Assembly (NCBI RefSeq): GCF_040807025.1
Contig: NC_090943.1
Location: forward strand, 118,991,900 to 119,055,899
DNA length: 64,000 nucleotides
DNA from: Struthio camelus
Lineage: Eukaryota > Chordata > Aves > Struthioniformes > Struthionidae
Reading direction: 5' to 3'
Part shown: positions 1-14,700 of the stretch, piece by piece
How the letters are laid out: every line of letters starts with the position of its first letter
Numbering within the stretch: the stretch's first letter is position 1
Program-made: the position numbers and the translations under genes
Notes under the pieces: model-generated
Database searches by the model: none
Told to the model about the DNA's origin: nothing
Seen by the model: only the letters and a program-made list of their open reading frames with translations

Positions 1-612
1 GAGCCACTGCATTTTTAGAAACAATAACTTAACATGTGCTGCTCCTGAATTCCCATTGAAAACTTCAATAGCAATAAAGTGGGTTTATGCTCCAGTATTT
101 TGCTGAACGGGGATAAAAACATCCATACTGGATGGGGTTCTGAAAGGTAGTCCAATTATCCCATTTGTTTTAAAAATATCTGATTATTTCATACATATTT
201 AAATATAAGAAATGTCTATAAAAGCATAACCTTTGCACATTCAAAGTGATTAGATTAAAATAGTACTGGCACTATCTCCTTTAAATGGAAGAAAAAAAAA
301 TACATCCAAAAAGCAGACTTCTGGCTGAAATTTAGTTTTTAACTAACAATATAATCAATTAATAAGTTTGAAACCATCCTTCCAACCCACTTGTCACTGG
401 CAACACCTTGGCTGCAGAGTTGCGTACAATTCTGGATGTTCTGTTTCAAGTACAGGTGCAACAATTATAGAAAAGCCAGAAGAAAGAAATATCAGAGCTC
501 AGGAAAGTGTAAACTGCAGGGAAAGTTGACATAACTTATGCTATTTAGGCTAGAGAAGAGGAGAATAAGGAGTGATATTCTAAAGGATAACCTGCAAACA
601 GGTAGGGAATAA

Positions 613-667
613 ACTGTCTTCCATATCCTCTATGTCTTCTATGTCTTCCACTGTCTTCCATGTCCTC
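613..667. repeat. degenerate CTATGTCTTC-type tandem tract
   Basis: Imperfect repetition of a unit like CTATGTCTTC/CACTGTCTTC, about five copies. Read on the minus strand it gives an acidic run of Glu-Asp-Ile/Met units, which is low complexity and not evidence of a gene. Confidence 0.6.
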
Positions 668-1600
668 TGCCTTGGACAAGGCAAGAGGTACGGGCTTAAA
701 CTGGAGCAAGTGAAGGTGAGGCCAGAGAGCAGTGCAGAAAGTGAAAGATCAGAAGAGATTGTCCACAGGAGCAGCAGAATCCTCACCACTGGAGGATGGG
801 CAAACATTTGAAAGGAATAGATGAGGTATAGCTGATCCTACCTTATGGGAAGGATAAACACGCCTTGTAAAATCCCTCCAGTCCTATTTTCCAGGATTCT
901 CCGACTCAGTAATAAGGCACTATTAAGTTAAGATACTGAGTGTGATCTGAAATAATGATCTAATATAAATCAAACTTTCAGATAGATCAGTTGTTTTGGT
1001 TTAACTAACTTGAAATGGCATTTTAATGTGTACACACATACAACCATATTTATAAGTATAAATACTCCTATGTATCTTTGCCATTATGTACAAAGGGATA
1101 AACTCTATACGTCATGAACTATCCTCATTTTTGTTTTGCATGGTATCTTTTATTCAATTTATAACTTGAAGAGCTTTGCATAGTTAAGGGACGCTATTGC
1201 AAACATAAATAAAAGCAAAACAAGTGACACTGAGAATCAGAAGTGAAGTAAACATACGTCTTTAACTAGGGCAGAAGAGAGGCACAAATTGTTAGCACTG
1301 GAAGGACTCTTTCATATGACAAGTAAGCAGCTCAGGGTGACAAAAGTCTCCTTTCAGATTGTAACTAAGTTGTGCTGGAGTGTTGTTAACAGTTATCTCT
1401 TAAGAAAAGAGAATTTTACCACTGGTGCCAAGCTATGAATGCTAGATACATGTTAGAGAGCATTGCTGAGACAGGGTTTGAAGGAGATGTAGTTGAAAGT
1501 TTTCTTAAACTGGATTTCAGCTTGAAGACATTACAAAGAATCTAGGAATTCATAAATGTACTATTCAAGATTGGCAGGGAGTGGCCTGTGTTGACTTAAT

Positions 1601-1630
1601 AAAAAAAAAAAAAATATATATATATATATT
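1601..1630. repeat. A-run followed by (TA)n
   Basis: About 14 A followed by about eight TA units, inside EMILIN2 intron 3. A simple repeat. Confidence 0.8.
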
Positions 1631-2609
1631 TACATACACACATGCTGTAGCAATTGTACTTGTAGCTACTACGTATACACTAGCCTATTTTTGCATTGCA
1701 GTGTAGTTCATGAGGGTTTCTAGCATGTTCACAAAAAAATCTTCAGATGTACCATGTGCCAGTAACGTAAAGACATCACAATATTCTCTTATCACCTATT
1801 GGAAGTAATACTTTAGGTGAGTTAACAAAATATTTAAATGGTTTCTTTCTAAAGCATCTACATATTCTCTAAGATTGTTTTAGAATCATCTATGCAGGTC
1901 CAATTCATTCTACACAAAAACTGCAAGTGGAAATCTGATTAAGCCCTACCTACGTGCAACATTAACCTGACGATGTGGAAAAAATCCTTCAGAAGGAATC
2001 ATTTGATTATTATTTTTTAATAGAGAAAAGGCACAATACTGCCATAATTGCACTCTTCTTACCCTTTCAGAAGGCAGTATCTTATACAAACTCATTCACT
2101 CTTTAAGGTACTATTTCAGTGACTGAGTCTTATTACTCCCTTACACCTTAGTGTTAAGGTAAGTAATTTAATATTAATCTGTAAAATCTAAACAACCCCT
2201 TGAACAAAGAAAATACTGTGAAAGTGCTAGGCAGCACCACTAAAATTAATATATATTCTTTTTTGTTTTAGTAATAATTCCTCTGAAATGTATCGTCTTT
2301 GCTGTACATTGGGGAAACCACAAAAACGTGCACATTCTTAAAAGAAACAACCTCAACACAAAGGTTTTCCTGAATCATTGGTAGCTAGCTGGTGTTTATG
2401 GCCACCCACCCATCCATTCTTCAGGAAATTCCCTGTATCAAGACTGTTACTGGCTGGCTACATTTTCTCGCTTTGCAGTGTCCTGAATATGGTTTTTGCA
2501 TCTGCCAGTAGCAGAGCTTAATAGAAACCACAATGGTTATTATACTTAAAAAGGACAGAAGAAGAAATTAGACATGATCATGCATACCAAAATTCAAACA
2601 AAACGTTAC

Positions 2610-2782
2610 CCAAGCCTTTCTTCACAACAGCTTTTGCTGGTGTTGTGGGAAGACGAGCACTGTTGGGCTGCTCTGGGCCTTCTCTGCAGTCTTCACCTTT
2701 GTACCCAGGACAACATCTCCATTCTAGCTCTGTTACTGTCTTATATGCAACTGTATATCGAGGCCTGAAACTCATTCGGTAT
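2610..2782 (-). CDS. EMILIN2: EMILIN2 exon 3 (C-terminal half of the EMI domain)
   Basis: 173 nt. The acceptor is TTCTTTTGGCAG and the donor GGCTTGG|GTAACG. The first base completes a Val codon left by exon 2. The exon then reads YRMSFRPRY...[16 protein letters not shown], the conserved second half of the EMI domain with its Cys-Cys pair. It ends in a Pro/Thr/Lys-rich linker ([15 protein letters not shown]) with one base left over (phase 1). Confidence 0.9.
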
Positions 2783-5700
2783 CTGCCAAAAGAAAGAGGG
2801 TGTATTTTAAATGATCTATAATCTATTCTGCTATTTAGATTAAACCTAAATTTAAAACAGTATTTGTGTTTTATGAAGTTAAATTCATTTATTTTTACCT
2901 TCAAATGTCAAATGATCAAATGTTTTTGTCTAGCTTTTGAAGCTACCGGCACTCAACACAGTCGTGTCAGGGAGAGCAAACACGGCCATAGCAACAGGGG
3001 CTTTGCTGTATGACTGGAGTGAAGATGTATTGCGGGCAAAGAAGGTTCATCTCATCAGGCCCTGCTGAGAGTAACAGTAACTACCAGTGTAAGCGTTATT
3101 ATATTTTCAGAATCTTTTTTTCCTAACTGACTACTTTTCATCACAAACCCGCCCACAGCACTGCTCTGGCAGCAGCTCTCCTTGACATCAAAAACACTTC
3201 TGCCTGCTTCATCCTACTTGTCCTTCTACACTCTCCACTTAAAACATTCCTCAGAATCCATACACGCAGGGCAGTCAAAGCTAGGAAGGATACTCCAGGA
3301 ACAGAAAAAACTTTGAAAGCACGAGTCAGATAAGGACATCAAAGGAGTCAGATGAAAGGCTAAGACTAATCAAGGAATGAACTCGTTCCTACTTCGCTGT
3401 CCCAATGAAGTTGAAGAGGGTCTTACAGACAAACCTATCCAAGTGTTATGTGCATACAACCTTCAGTTAATTAACTTAACCACTGATCAACCCTGATTAA
3501 CTACTCAAAAGTCAATAAATGACAAACTGATTTTGAACGTACAACTTTAATCAAAGGCTTCTTCCATAACTTTCCTTATATACATATATGGCATGTTTAA
3601 TTACAGTCATATGATATGTAATCCTACCAGACCATAAAGAGAAGCTATTATAAAAACTGCAGCAATTTAGGAAATAACTCATTTCAGCTTGAGAGATGAG
3701 GAAAATAAATAAAATAGGTATTCCTCACCTGAGTTCTATAAATTGGTATATTTGGAACAGATATTCAATAAAAACAAAAAGTTACCCTAATTTTTAATCT
3801 GAATTCTTTACTGTAAATAAAACCAGTATCCTACTAACCTCCCTACTCCACTTCCAGATCTTTTATCTTAAGGAAAAGACAGTCTTATTTCACAACAAAG
3901 GTGCCCCTAAAGGCAGAAGAAATATAGGTCAGTCGCAATGCAATCAATTGGAGCTCCACAACAGATGACACTGGTATCCTGGCTAAGCTCATATGGCATG
4001 TGTTTTGGGACAGAAGTAATATAGAGTAGAATGAGCACCAGAACCAGCCATGCTATCACCCGCCAAAAAGTTTCATTAAAGTAATTGTTCGCTTGTATTA
4101 ATAGGTAAAATTATTTACTGTTTAAAAACAATCAGTAGTCAGCTGGTACACTGAAAGCGTTAACTGACTAGAAAACAGTTTCTGTTGAAAGTCACAGACT
4201 AGAAGTTTAACTGTTACTCTTCAGGACTTCTCTTCCTATACGCACAAGTAATTTTTGGAAAAATTCTGTATTTTTTATTCAGCATCTTCCACCTTCACAG
4301 AGATAATCTTAATAATAATGTCCTACATCTGATACCCATTTGCTGTCCCTTTCTGGTTGGTAAGCTGCTTAGCCAACTTCTTGGGTTTTTTTTCCAAGTA
4401 TAACTACTAGTTATGAATTTGTTTCTTTTCTAATCAAATGTTTTTCCCCATTCCACAACAATATATTCTCATTTTTGCACTCAAGAAACACTCACTACAT
4501 TATTACTCTGTATTACTACTCAGTGCGTTATTACTCTGCATTACTACTTTAACTACCATCTCTCCTTTAGGGAGAAAAGTTGTGTGACCAGAGACAATGT
4601 CGTACTTGCACCCACTATTTTTGGGCCAAATCAGGTTACTCTAATAAACTCTCCAGATTCTCTATTCCTGTGAATTTTAATGGAAGGCATGGGGGGGACT
4701 AGACTGTGCATCTATTACCTACCTGTAACTAAAGTTGTTTGCTCTGGTTATCAGGTTTTCAAATTCCAACGTGGTGCCAATTAACTCAGGCTTGATTTCC
4801 AACCATTTTTTGTTTAAATACATTCACAATAGGGTATACAAAACAGCTGTAGAGCACACTCAAGCTCATAATTACTTTCACAGTTTTCACCGAAACATCT
4901 GTCGAATCCTGCTTACAAATGTGACAGACATCCCAAGGTCAAGTGCTTAAAAAGTAAATAAATGAGTGCAATGGAGAGCACTATTGGAAAGGACAACATC
5001 CTGGCCACCCAAGAACTTCCTTTTTCTTCTCCCTTATCTAAAGTATTAAACCACATTTTATATAGGTTATTTGGGTATGATTCCTTTCCTCTGAACTAGT
5101 TGCTGGAGTCAGAGGAGTGACAGGATTAGCTAGATGTTTTAGTATTTTGAAGTGGTCTAAGAGTCATTACAATCACTCTCACAAACAACACATAACTGAA
5201 AGACAAACTCTGAACTTCTAGATCAATTTTCAGATGCCAGAAATAGTAGTACCTCCTTCTTCCTGATTTTCATAAAGCACTTAACTGCCCTACACTTGGT
5301 GTGTGTTCCTTTCCATACTTCTGGGGCCAAAATCTTTTCTGAAAATTAAGTTATTCTGACTATCTTCACCAAACACCATTAAAAGATACAGCTAAACTCA
5401 ATTTTATAGAAGAAAAAAAAGCTTTTATGCAAAACATGCACTTCTTTGCTCAAGTAGGATGAGGATTCTGCTTGTTCTATTTCTGCCACTCCTATCACAT
5501 TTTTGACAAGCTTCTCTCTGCATACTTTATAGTCACCTTGATCAATGTAGCCACCTTCAAATGACTTCAAAATTTAGGTAAGTGTTAACTGAAAAGACCC
5601 AAGCAAATACAAAGGGCAAATATAAACAAATTGAATCAAGCCTAACAGTTTTCATATGGGCAAATTAAATAGATTGTTTTAAAAGTTATCTTATACATAG

Positions 5701-8700
5701 ACAATGAGCAAATCCAATATTTTTACTCTTACTTTGTATTTGTTTTTTATTTCATAATTTTGTAGTCATACAATAAATGACATACCATGGACTTAATTTT
5801 TTTTTAATATGATTTAATACAAAAGTTATTTTAAATACAGGATGATTCTCTCATTCTAAATTACAAAACAAAAACACTGTATCTATGACTTAAAAACCTC
5901 TTGGTACTTAAATTTACTCCTTACAAATTCCTGCAAGCCTGAGAGCCCAAAGAGACAATTAGTTCTGTGTTGATTTCAGCTGTGGCACATCAAATACAAC
6001 CTGAACCTTAAAACACAGTTCTCCCAGAGCAAAAAGATCAGCAAGAATCAAAATGCTTCAAAAGCTAGACATACAATAACTTCCAAATTTTAACTGTGGT
6101 ATCAAGGCAGCTATACGCGTGTAGCTTAGAAATTAAATTGGGATTTACTTAGCAAGAACTGCTGATTCCCTGCATTGCCAGTCCAGCTCAATTAATCAGT
6201 CGCACAGCTAGTCCCATTAACTTCACCAAAATTAGTCACGTAAGCCAGGGAAACCAGATCTTATCTTAACACCTTTCTAATTTGCACCCAGTCACATAAA
6301 GATTACTTAAAATCACATCTTAGTTGCTATAGCTTTCTACTGATGACATACTTCATGTAGAGCTGTGGAAGTTGCCGGCGCAAGGAATGATGTGATCCTG
6401 CTAGGACCTTCCAGATACCTGACAGTCAGCACCATGCATCACGTCTCAGCGAGAGTCTCAATCACGTAGTAAGTTCTTTAAAGCCAGAACTCTGCTCACA
6501 AAGTCAGTTTCAGTGACGGAGCTGTAGATTTCCAGGATTTTGCAAGGACACAACAGTCTTAACAGCACTGAACACAACTATATTATTGTTATAGTTTTGA
6601 CAAAACAAAGCAAAATATAACTTTCTGATAGGGAGCATATCTTAAGAATAAGTTACGATACTACATATTTTAATAACATAGGATCGGGAACTACCAGAAT
6701 ATATAAATAAGATATGTGCTTATTTACATGTGCAGTAGTTTGAATAAAATCACTCAGTCATTGCCCAACAAGGCAACTTTAGTCAAAAAGATTCACAAAA
6801 GTTTCAAAGGTTCCAGAAGGGAAGGAGGGAAAATAAGTTCCACTTTAATATCTGTATATGCTGGACTATAATGCAAAAGAAGTGTGAAACACTGTTTTCC
6901 TCCAACTGACTTGGATTTCTGTTAAAATGAGTATTAACAATCACAATTATTTTTACAAGCGCCTCAAAGATAATATTTTTATTCCTAATGTGGTTAAAAC
7001 CTAAACTATCAGCACTTACTGTATTTACTCACTCCATCCTTGCATGGACTTCTAGCCGAAGAAGACAGTCAAATTTCTTTCGTGAATTAAGGTAAATAAC
7101 ACAAATGAAATCATTCTTCTAAAAAGCTGGAACAAAGGTGACTTGTTTCAACAGTCTCTAATCTGTCCTCGCAACACAAAAAATAAGAACAGCTGGGGGT
7201 TTTTTTAGGAGTTTTTCCATTGCAGGATTATAACCAATGCCTACTGCCTTCACTATGAATTCAACATGCCGACCAAACGAGGAAAAAACAAATTCAGAAC
7301 AGTAATGCACTATTAAAACTGTAGTTTTAATACCTGAATATTTCACAACTGAAAATAAAATGAACTTATACAGTGTGGCAATAGTTTTCAAATATTCTTC
7401 TTCTCTGAGAGAAAAGTTTTTCTTTGGAAAATGTTTAATTAAAAATACATGTTTGCTGCAAGTGCTAGACATTTTGACTTGGGAACATACTATAATTTTC
7501 TCATGGTACTAAACCACAGAAGGAAACAGTTAGCACTGCTATTTGGAATGTCACCTAATAACGATAAAACAAATCAGAAACATTTGGATGAAATCAGTGG
7601 GAAAACATATGGCTCAGTTTTGCAACTACATTCTAGCATTCAACGTTTAGGGAAATGCAAGAAGATAAGCGCCACCACATCCTCACTGTGAGGAAGGGAC
7701 TGCAGGAGCAGCATATGTTTCTGCATAAGCAGTGTACTGTGTTTATTCTGAGCACAAAACTTAAAACTTGGCCCAAAAATCTATAGTCACTGGAACAGGT
7801 CCCATAACTTCAGCAGTCTGTGAATCTTGATCTTATTGCATATAAGCTAATTAATCCTCACTACTTAATGCTTTTATGGAATGTAGATCCATTTGTTTTT
7901 TAAGTGCTATAAAGTCTGCTCTTGCAGGTCCCAATCATCCAGATCTTCAACAGTAGAGCAGTGGGACAGCTGGAGGAGCACATTTAAAAAAAAAAAAAAA
8001 AGCAAAAACCCAGAATACTATCTATAAGATATAATTAAATGCAATCACATTTTGACCAAATATTTTTTATTCCGCCAAGGCTTCCACTGAAAATAGACCT
8101 AACCAGTGTTGCATCTCATTCATAAAGTAATTATTTACATCTGATTAACACTGACCTGTGTTGACTAGTCGCTCTATCACTGATTACTGTGAGTGTCTGA
8201 GCTCCAGTGTTCACATAGATTAGATAAATGAAGTTAGGGTGAGCTGAATCCCTCTTCTGAATCTTGCTCTGTTACAACCTTGCTACAACACTGCAGCGCT
8301 GACAGTTATCTCGTGTTCTAACTCACAAATGAGCTTAATCTAAGAAAAAAATGTGTCTTTTTATTAAGAATTTATCCTAAGGCACTTACTGCAAGTGGTA
8401 AAAAGAAGTCTTGACAGGGACAGTTTAGCCTAACAAAAGTCTAGGTGTTCAATGAAAGAAAACTACACAGTCAGTAATAAACCCGAATTAAATGCCATAG
8501 TAAAAAAACCTATTTTGAAAGATTCCTAATAAACACAAAATAGTTTTTGACTTTGATCTGACATTAAAGACCCTAAACTGGTTTTACTGACGGACTCAAG
8601 AAAGTAGTATCTTTTCACCGCTGCTACTCTTGCTTTAGTTGGCACTTTGCTTTCCAAAATTCTTTACAGAGAAGGATGGTGCATGTGTCTGTAGGAGTTA

Positions 8701-11700
8701 AGGTCTGGGGAGCAGAACGTTACTTTTCCTTTTAAAAACTGCCATTGATTTTATTGATCAGTCTAATGTCTGGCAGAGTCATAGCTATCTTAACTGAAGT
8801 TCCCCAAAGGCCATGACCAGGCCTTTACATATTATATTGATTAGACCCTAATATGTGTTATCAAAAGCAAGCAGAGTGTTTCAAAATTTTGTGCTGTGGA
8901 AACATAATCTTGAGGTACCTCTGCAGACTATATAGAGTTACGACCATCTCCACTAACATGTACCGCCAAGGAGGCTGAGCTTCTCCGAGCAGATACAGGC
9001 ACATAAGGGTGCTTTTACTAAGATATGCACTAAAATATAGAGTGCGCCACATGGATTTGCACCAGTTGGACTATTTGGAGCTAAATTCTGAATAAAAAAG
9101 TGCTGCTGCCCAAGAGCATTAACAGAGTCTGAAACTGGAGGAAGGCAAGAGAACAAGTTAAAGCATTACACATCTGTATCCTGCAATGCAATATGTGCTG
9201 TCTATGCAACAAGGAATCCACTCAGCCACCTCACTGCAAAGACTGCTGTAGTATCAGAGTACCAAAAATGCTGCAGTTTTACTAAACGTGTCATGAAATA
9301 GGAATGGCTGTTACAGCCTAAGTACTTTCTCCCTTCACACCGCTGGAGAAGCACAAAGGGAGCACAGATTGCCTTCAGTTTGGAAGAAGTTGCTAGCGGG
9401 CAGAAACATGGCACAACTGACTTGTATCCCTTCCTCCAACTCCATCCCCAGAACATCGGCACTTCAGGACCAAGGAAGAAAAGTTGCTTTCTAACATCCC
9501 TAAAAACTACTGTCACCTCATCTGCTGGCACCCGGGAAGGAGCAGAGAAGCATGCTACCAAAATCAGGTCACTACACCTAATTTCTCACATAGTTGTCTT
9601 TAATGTTGAACATTAGTTCAGTGTATCTGAGAGAATCTGACCAAATTTTACTTTGGAGAGTTTTGTTTTTTTTTTTTAATAAGAGGGGCGGAGGATTACA
9701 GGAAGTGGTGGAAGACAAAAAGTGTAACTCTTCTCACACACCATGACAGAATTGCATTTATATTTCCATCCAAAACTTCCAGAAGTGCCATCATTCCTCA
9801 TCCATACACCAAATTCCAATGCTGCTTGTCTCAGGGTTTTTCTATCCAAAATAACTGAGACTCAAAACTGAATTTTTTCCTTACTCCCCGCTCCTGAAGT
9901 GTAATTAAGACAGAGAGGGGAAGAAACAACCACGGGTCTGTGGTTTTGTTTTTCTAGTGATATATACACTTCAGTCACCAAAGTTTTTCTTTTTAAAAAG
10001 TTGACCATTGAAGTCCAGTAGGAAATGCCCAAAAATTATGCCCAAGGTTTAAAATTTTAATATTCTTAATGTTCATGAATTGCCACTCCTGAAAGCTAGG
10101 TAGGCACTCTTCTCTTATGAGCAGAGCAACCAAGTTACATGATGCATTTAAGCAACTTGCAACCACACAGAGCCTGTGGCAAAGCTCAAAATAGAACTTT
10201 GTTCTTGGGATTTCCAGTCTTTTAATTCTTATATGGTTGCTTCCTTCCATTTTGTCACCAGGAAGAGAAACAAATGCCAGTCAAGCACAAGCTGACAGAT
10301 CAACCGTAAGCTACTACAAAACACTAAAATGGGATAGGAGAACACTCAAAATAACACAATTATTTCAAAAGAACTTCAGGAAAATTTTGTAAAGCAGCAC
10401 TGTGATGTGGTCTAACAGTGATGGTACAGGAAGCAACTCAGAAACAGGTTATGTGTTAGCAACATCCATACCTGCTTCTCCCAGCAGTGGGGCCTGAGTT
10501 TCTCACCTTACAACTCTAGAAGAGGAGCAGAGCGCTGCTCCTGAGAAAGCTGCCCAACAAACAGAGCTCCACTAGTACCTCTTGTTTCTCCTGCCCATGA
10601 AATAAGCTTATTTCTAGGAACGTTCTGAGAAAGAGCTACTGCTCACAGAATACTTGTGAACATAGCCAGGAGGAAAAAAAAAAACAACACACACACACAC
10701 ACACACATTATTTTTATGAATGCAAGAGCTAACCTGTGGGACTTAGCTGAGATCCCAACTTTCAGAATAAAGCACAGCAATGTTTGGAGAGCTGATACTT
10801 TTCAGGAGACCGGGTCAGCAGTGAACTGGAGCAGAGAAGAAAGGTCAGACGTGAATGTGAAAGAAAGGTCAGATGTCCTTAGGACTATGGGAGGAAGGGA
10901 GTAATAACCTACAACATGTAAAACTGGCACGGACCATCACCTAATGGTGCAGAGTAGTCCTCGGTTATTTGGGTGATTTATGAGATAAGAGGCCTGAAAC
11001 GGGTCAGTGGCATGCTAAGATTACCAGTTTGCTATTTTGGCAACAGTTTAGTGCTTAACGAGAGAGGCCCCATACCTCCAGGTCATACATTTCTCAAACC
11101 AGAAAAACATAAAGACTATAATTATTTATATTGATATGAATTGAGGAACAGTTTGCCATTTTTTTTGAAATATTGCAACACACTCTGAATGATGTACAAG
11201 AAGAAAATTCCCTGTCCAATTCATAGAGAAGAAAGACTGTGTTGTTTTCAGTGTGTGGAGACAGAGATGTCTAATTTTAAGCTCAGAGAGGTGGCCAGGA
11301 CAGTTCACCACACGCAGCAGGCTCTCAAAGATTATCAAACAAGCACTCCAGGAAACTCAAGTATGTTCTGAGGTTGTTTAAGTCTCCTTACTGTTTTCAG
11401 CACACCATCCCTTAGGCTAAACTCCTTATGCAGTCAGCTAGCTGGAGCCTGTACAAAGCAATTCTGCTTCATAAAAAAAAAACACACACAAAAAAACTCT
11501 AAGTAGGAAAAAGAAAAAAGCCCAAGGACCTTTCCATATATTTGGAGGGGAAACATGAAACAACCCTCACCGTCTATTCAACTTTTTGTCTATTATGAGT
11601 TTTCTTATGAGATATGTTTTGCTAGCAGCCAGAGGCAAACACAGATCCTGATCCTGTACTGACTTGTATATCTTAGGTTTGATCCTGCCCAGTGCTGAGC

Positions 11701-14700
11701 ACTCTGACACCGCTCCGCATGCTTAATTTCTAGCGCTTGAATAGTCTCACAGAAAACACCAATGGGACTGTTCAAGGGTTGAAAAGTACATGAGGGTTTA
11801 CTACATCTTACTGGACTAGGACTGCTGTTCTCTACCCAGGACCTTCTGAGACTGCCAGAAAACAGTAAACCAGTGAAGCCATTTTAACCAAACTGGGAGT
11901 CTGATGTACTGGTTTTCAGTAAAAACAGTTGCACTTTTACTCAGTATAATTTTGTTAACACATTTTGTATTACTGCTGATTAAAAGCCGGGTGTTACCAA
12001 TAAATATGTTCACCTACCCCAATCTTTTTGATTACAGAAAACTAGCAGTAACAGTCTCTGAAGTTATTTGAGTCTTTTACCTTACATCTTCCAGTTGGCA
12101 ACGATGGAGATTTGAAACTGTGATTAGTTTGGGAGTAGGCTTATTTATGGTCATTTGAAAGTATCATATGACAAGAAGCTGGAAAATACTGCACAATAGG
12201 AGATTTGGAGAGGCTTGCTAATTTAGCTATTGATTCATTTTTCATCTTCCTGACTGTTTTCTAAGTACTTGCAATCTAGTACAATAATTGGGTTGCTTAC
12301 TATGCATCGATTGTAAGTGCTAAGATGCGAAACTCGCACTAAATCATGAAAACCACTCCTCATAAGCTAAAGACCGGTGACCTGACCTGTTACGCACTAG
12401 AGCTCACACATATCTTTACTCATACGAGCAGAATTAATGGAGACTATTATTGAATTAGGGGATCTGATAAACATCCTTTCATCAAGTCCCTGAGCAACTT
12501 GATCCAGCTTTGAAGCTAGCTCTGCTGTGAGCTGGGGATGGGGGGTGGGGGGATTAGATGACCTCCAGAGGTTTCTCCCAGCCTACATTTTTCTACTTGA
12601 CTTACGCCCTCAAGTTTTCTTCCCCATCTCTCCATGAGACAGGGAAGCCCTGTTTCCCAGCTCTGTAGCAAAGACGGAAACACCAGAACACATTCCTGTG
12701 CTTCAGCTGTTCCTGTTCACAGGCTGGCTTATTAATTACACTTTACGAGTGCAAATGGGTTTGCCCAGAAGCGCTGCACCATCAACTGGAGCATGTGAAG
12801 TACAGCCAGGTGTCCCAGCACACCCTATATCAGAAGAGGCAAAGCAAACAACTGGTATAAACTGCATCTTAACCTGTAGTGACTACACTCACTAAAGGAT
12901 GGCCACAGAGTCCTTGATCACAACCCCCAAGAGTTTGTAGGATCCAGCCAAGAGGACAATACATTTTTCTATTAACCTATTTAAATTACTAAACTGTTCA
13001 TGAGAAAGCAAAGAAAGGAAATGCATAACAAGAAGAGGGAAGGAGTCAGTTATTTATGAAACAATATTAAATTTTCAAAGCATGTAACAGTTTTTAGTGA
13101 GTAAAAACATTAACATTTTGCATAAGTGTCTTTCGCTCCCACCTCCTACTAATAACAAAGTTTCTTCCTCCTTGACTGGTCATAGTTTTAAGAAAAATAA
13201 ATCAGGAACACCCTGTACTTCAAAGGGAACACACTTCAAAGTGCCCTTCTTTCTTTTTACTTCCTTAAACAGCCACACTTTAACTCACATTTATCCTTGA
13301 CACCTTAATCTGCCAAAGTATTGACTAACTTTTCAGTGACAAAACACACAATTGAGTCCAAATATCTACAAAAATATTTAAATAATGATATCCCAGTGTA
13401 ATAATTTCCCAAATCCCAATTTAACATTTTAGAAAATAAACCCTATATTCTACAACAGAATGACCTCTTAGATCAACCAAGGGTATCAGAAGCAGACTGC
13501 ACTGGGATTGTAGTTCGTTCCGAAGAATATCTACTATTTATTTCATTTTTACTTCTCTGTGTAAGCCTATAAAGAAAAAAAAAGGAACTTCAGATAAGTC
13601 TTCACAGTCATTTCTTTGTTTCTTTTCTAGTGCTTTCCTGTCCTACTCTGCCAACATTAGGCTCTGAGTTAGCAAATGTATATAAACACATTCTGCTATT
13701 CACACCACTGCTCCTACTGTACTTTTCATGTGAATGAAGTTTCTCTGGCGCATAGGGGCTTGCAGGATGTGGACCACGTACTTCAAACTCTTTAGAATAG
13801 TTCCTTTTCCTATTCTGTTACTAAGAAAATGCGCATACCTTAGCAATAGAGAGAAAAATAAAAGTCACAACCTATAGACAGACAGCTTTGGACACCGTAT
13901 GATTTCAAGATTTGGTTATGGTCTGCTTAAAAGATATTCAAGCTGCTTTCGGTGTTTATCAGCTACTGTTGTAATAGATACTTCAAATGTTTTTGTATTA
14001 AAAATGAGGAAATATTTTGTGGTTGCCATTCAGGTTATCAAGAAAGTAATATTTATGTTCACCAAAGCAAGTCAAATTCAGGAAACAAAAACTTGTGATA
14101 AGGACCTAATTGCATCCTCAAAGAACAAAAAAGGAACACGAGATTGGCCATGATAGGTGGGTAGACCAAATGTCCAGTCAGCCCTATATCCTATCTCTGA
14201 CAACACCCAATTCCAGATGTTTAGGAAGAGTATAGGAACAGACAATGTACAATGACATTTCATAGAATCACAAAATAATTTTGAAGGCATGCGACTTCTG
14301 GAGGTCATCCAGTCCAACCCCTTGCTCAAGCAGGGGCTTCCCCTGCTGACATCTGCCAAAATTCTCACCAGCTTGAGCAATTTTCAGGTCAGGAATTTCC
14401 TCAGCCAGAAGCAATGTCTTTGTAACTTCTTCAGTATCCGCTATCACATATTCACACTCCAAGAAAACTCTACGACCTCTAAAATTCTTTACCTTTAAAC
14501 TTGCCATTGTACGTATTCAAAGAGCTCGGTTGCAGCCCTTCCTCACCCCTCCGTTGCGGAGGCTCAGTGTAACGCGGTTACACCCGTTACATAGCCTATA
14601 CACTTGGCCAGCTCAATGCTCAAATACCAAACAGAAATAAGGGAAATCAGGCAGGACAGTGTTGCTCGGCTGTCTGCTGCCTGTGATATTTGCCTCAAGT

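Larger units (their letters stand above)
1..2609 (-). other. EMILIN2: EMILIN2 intron 3 (partial)
   Basis: This is the stretch downstream of the exon 3 donor. In the family the next exon is a very large one encoding most of the coiled-coil region. No long minus-strand frame is present here, so that exon lies beyond the left edge. The sequence is AT-rich and holds a CT-rich low-complexity tract (about 613-667) and an A-run followed by a TA repeat (about 1601-1630). I see nothing else. Confidence 0.75.

Noticed and set aside
9202..9561. 119-codon minus-strand ORF in EMILIN2 intron 2
   Set aside because: No recognisable protein; an overlapping opposite-strand frame of similar quality exists, and no flanking splice sites join it to EMILIN2.
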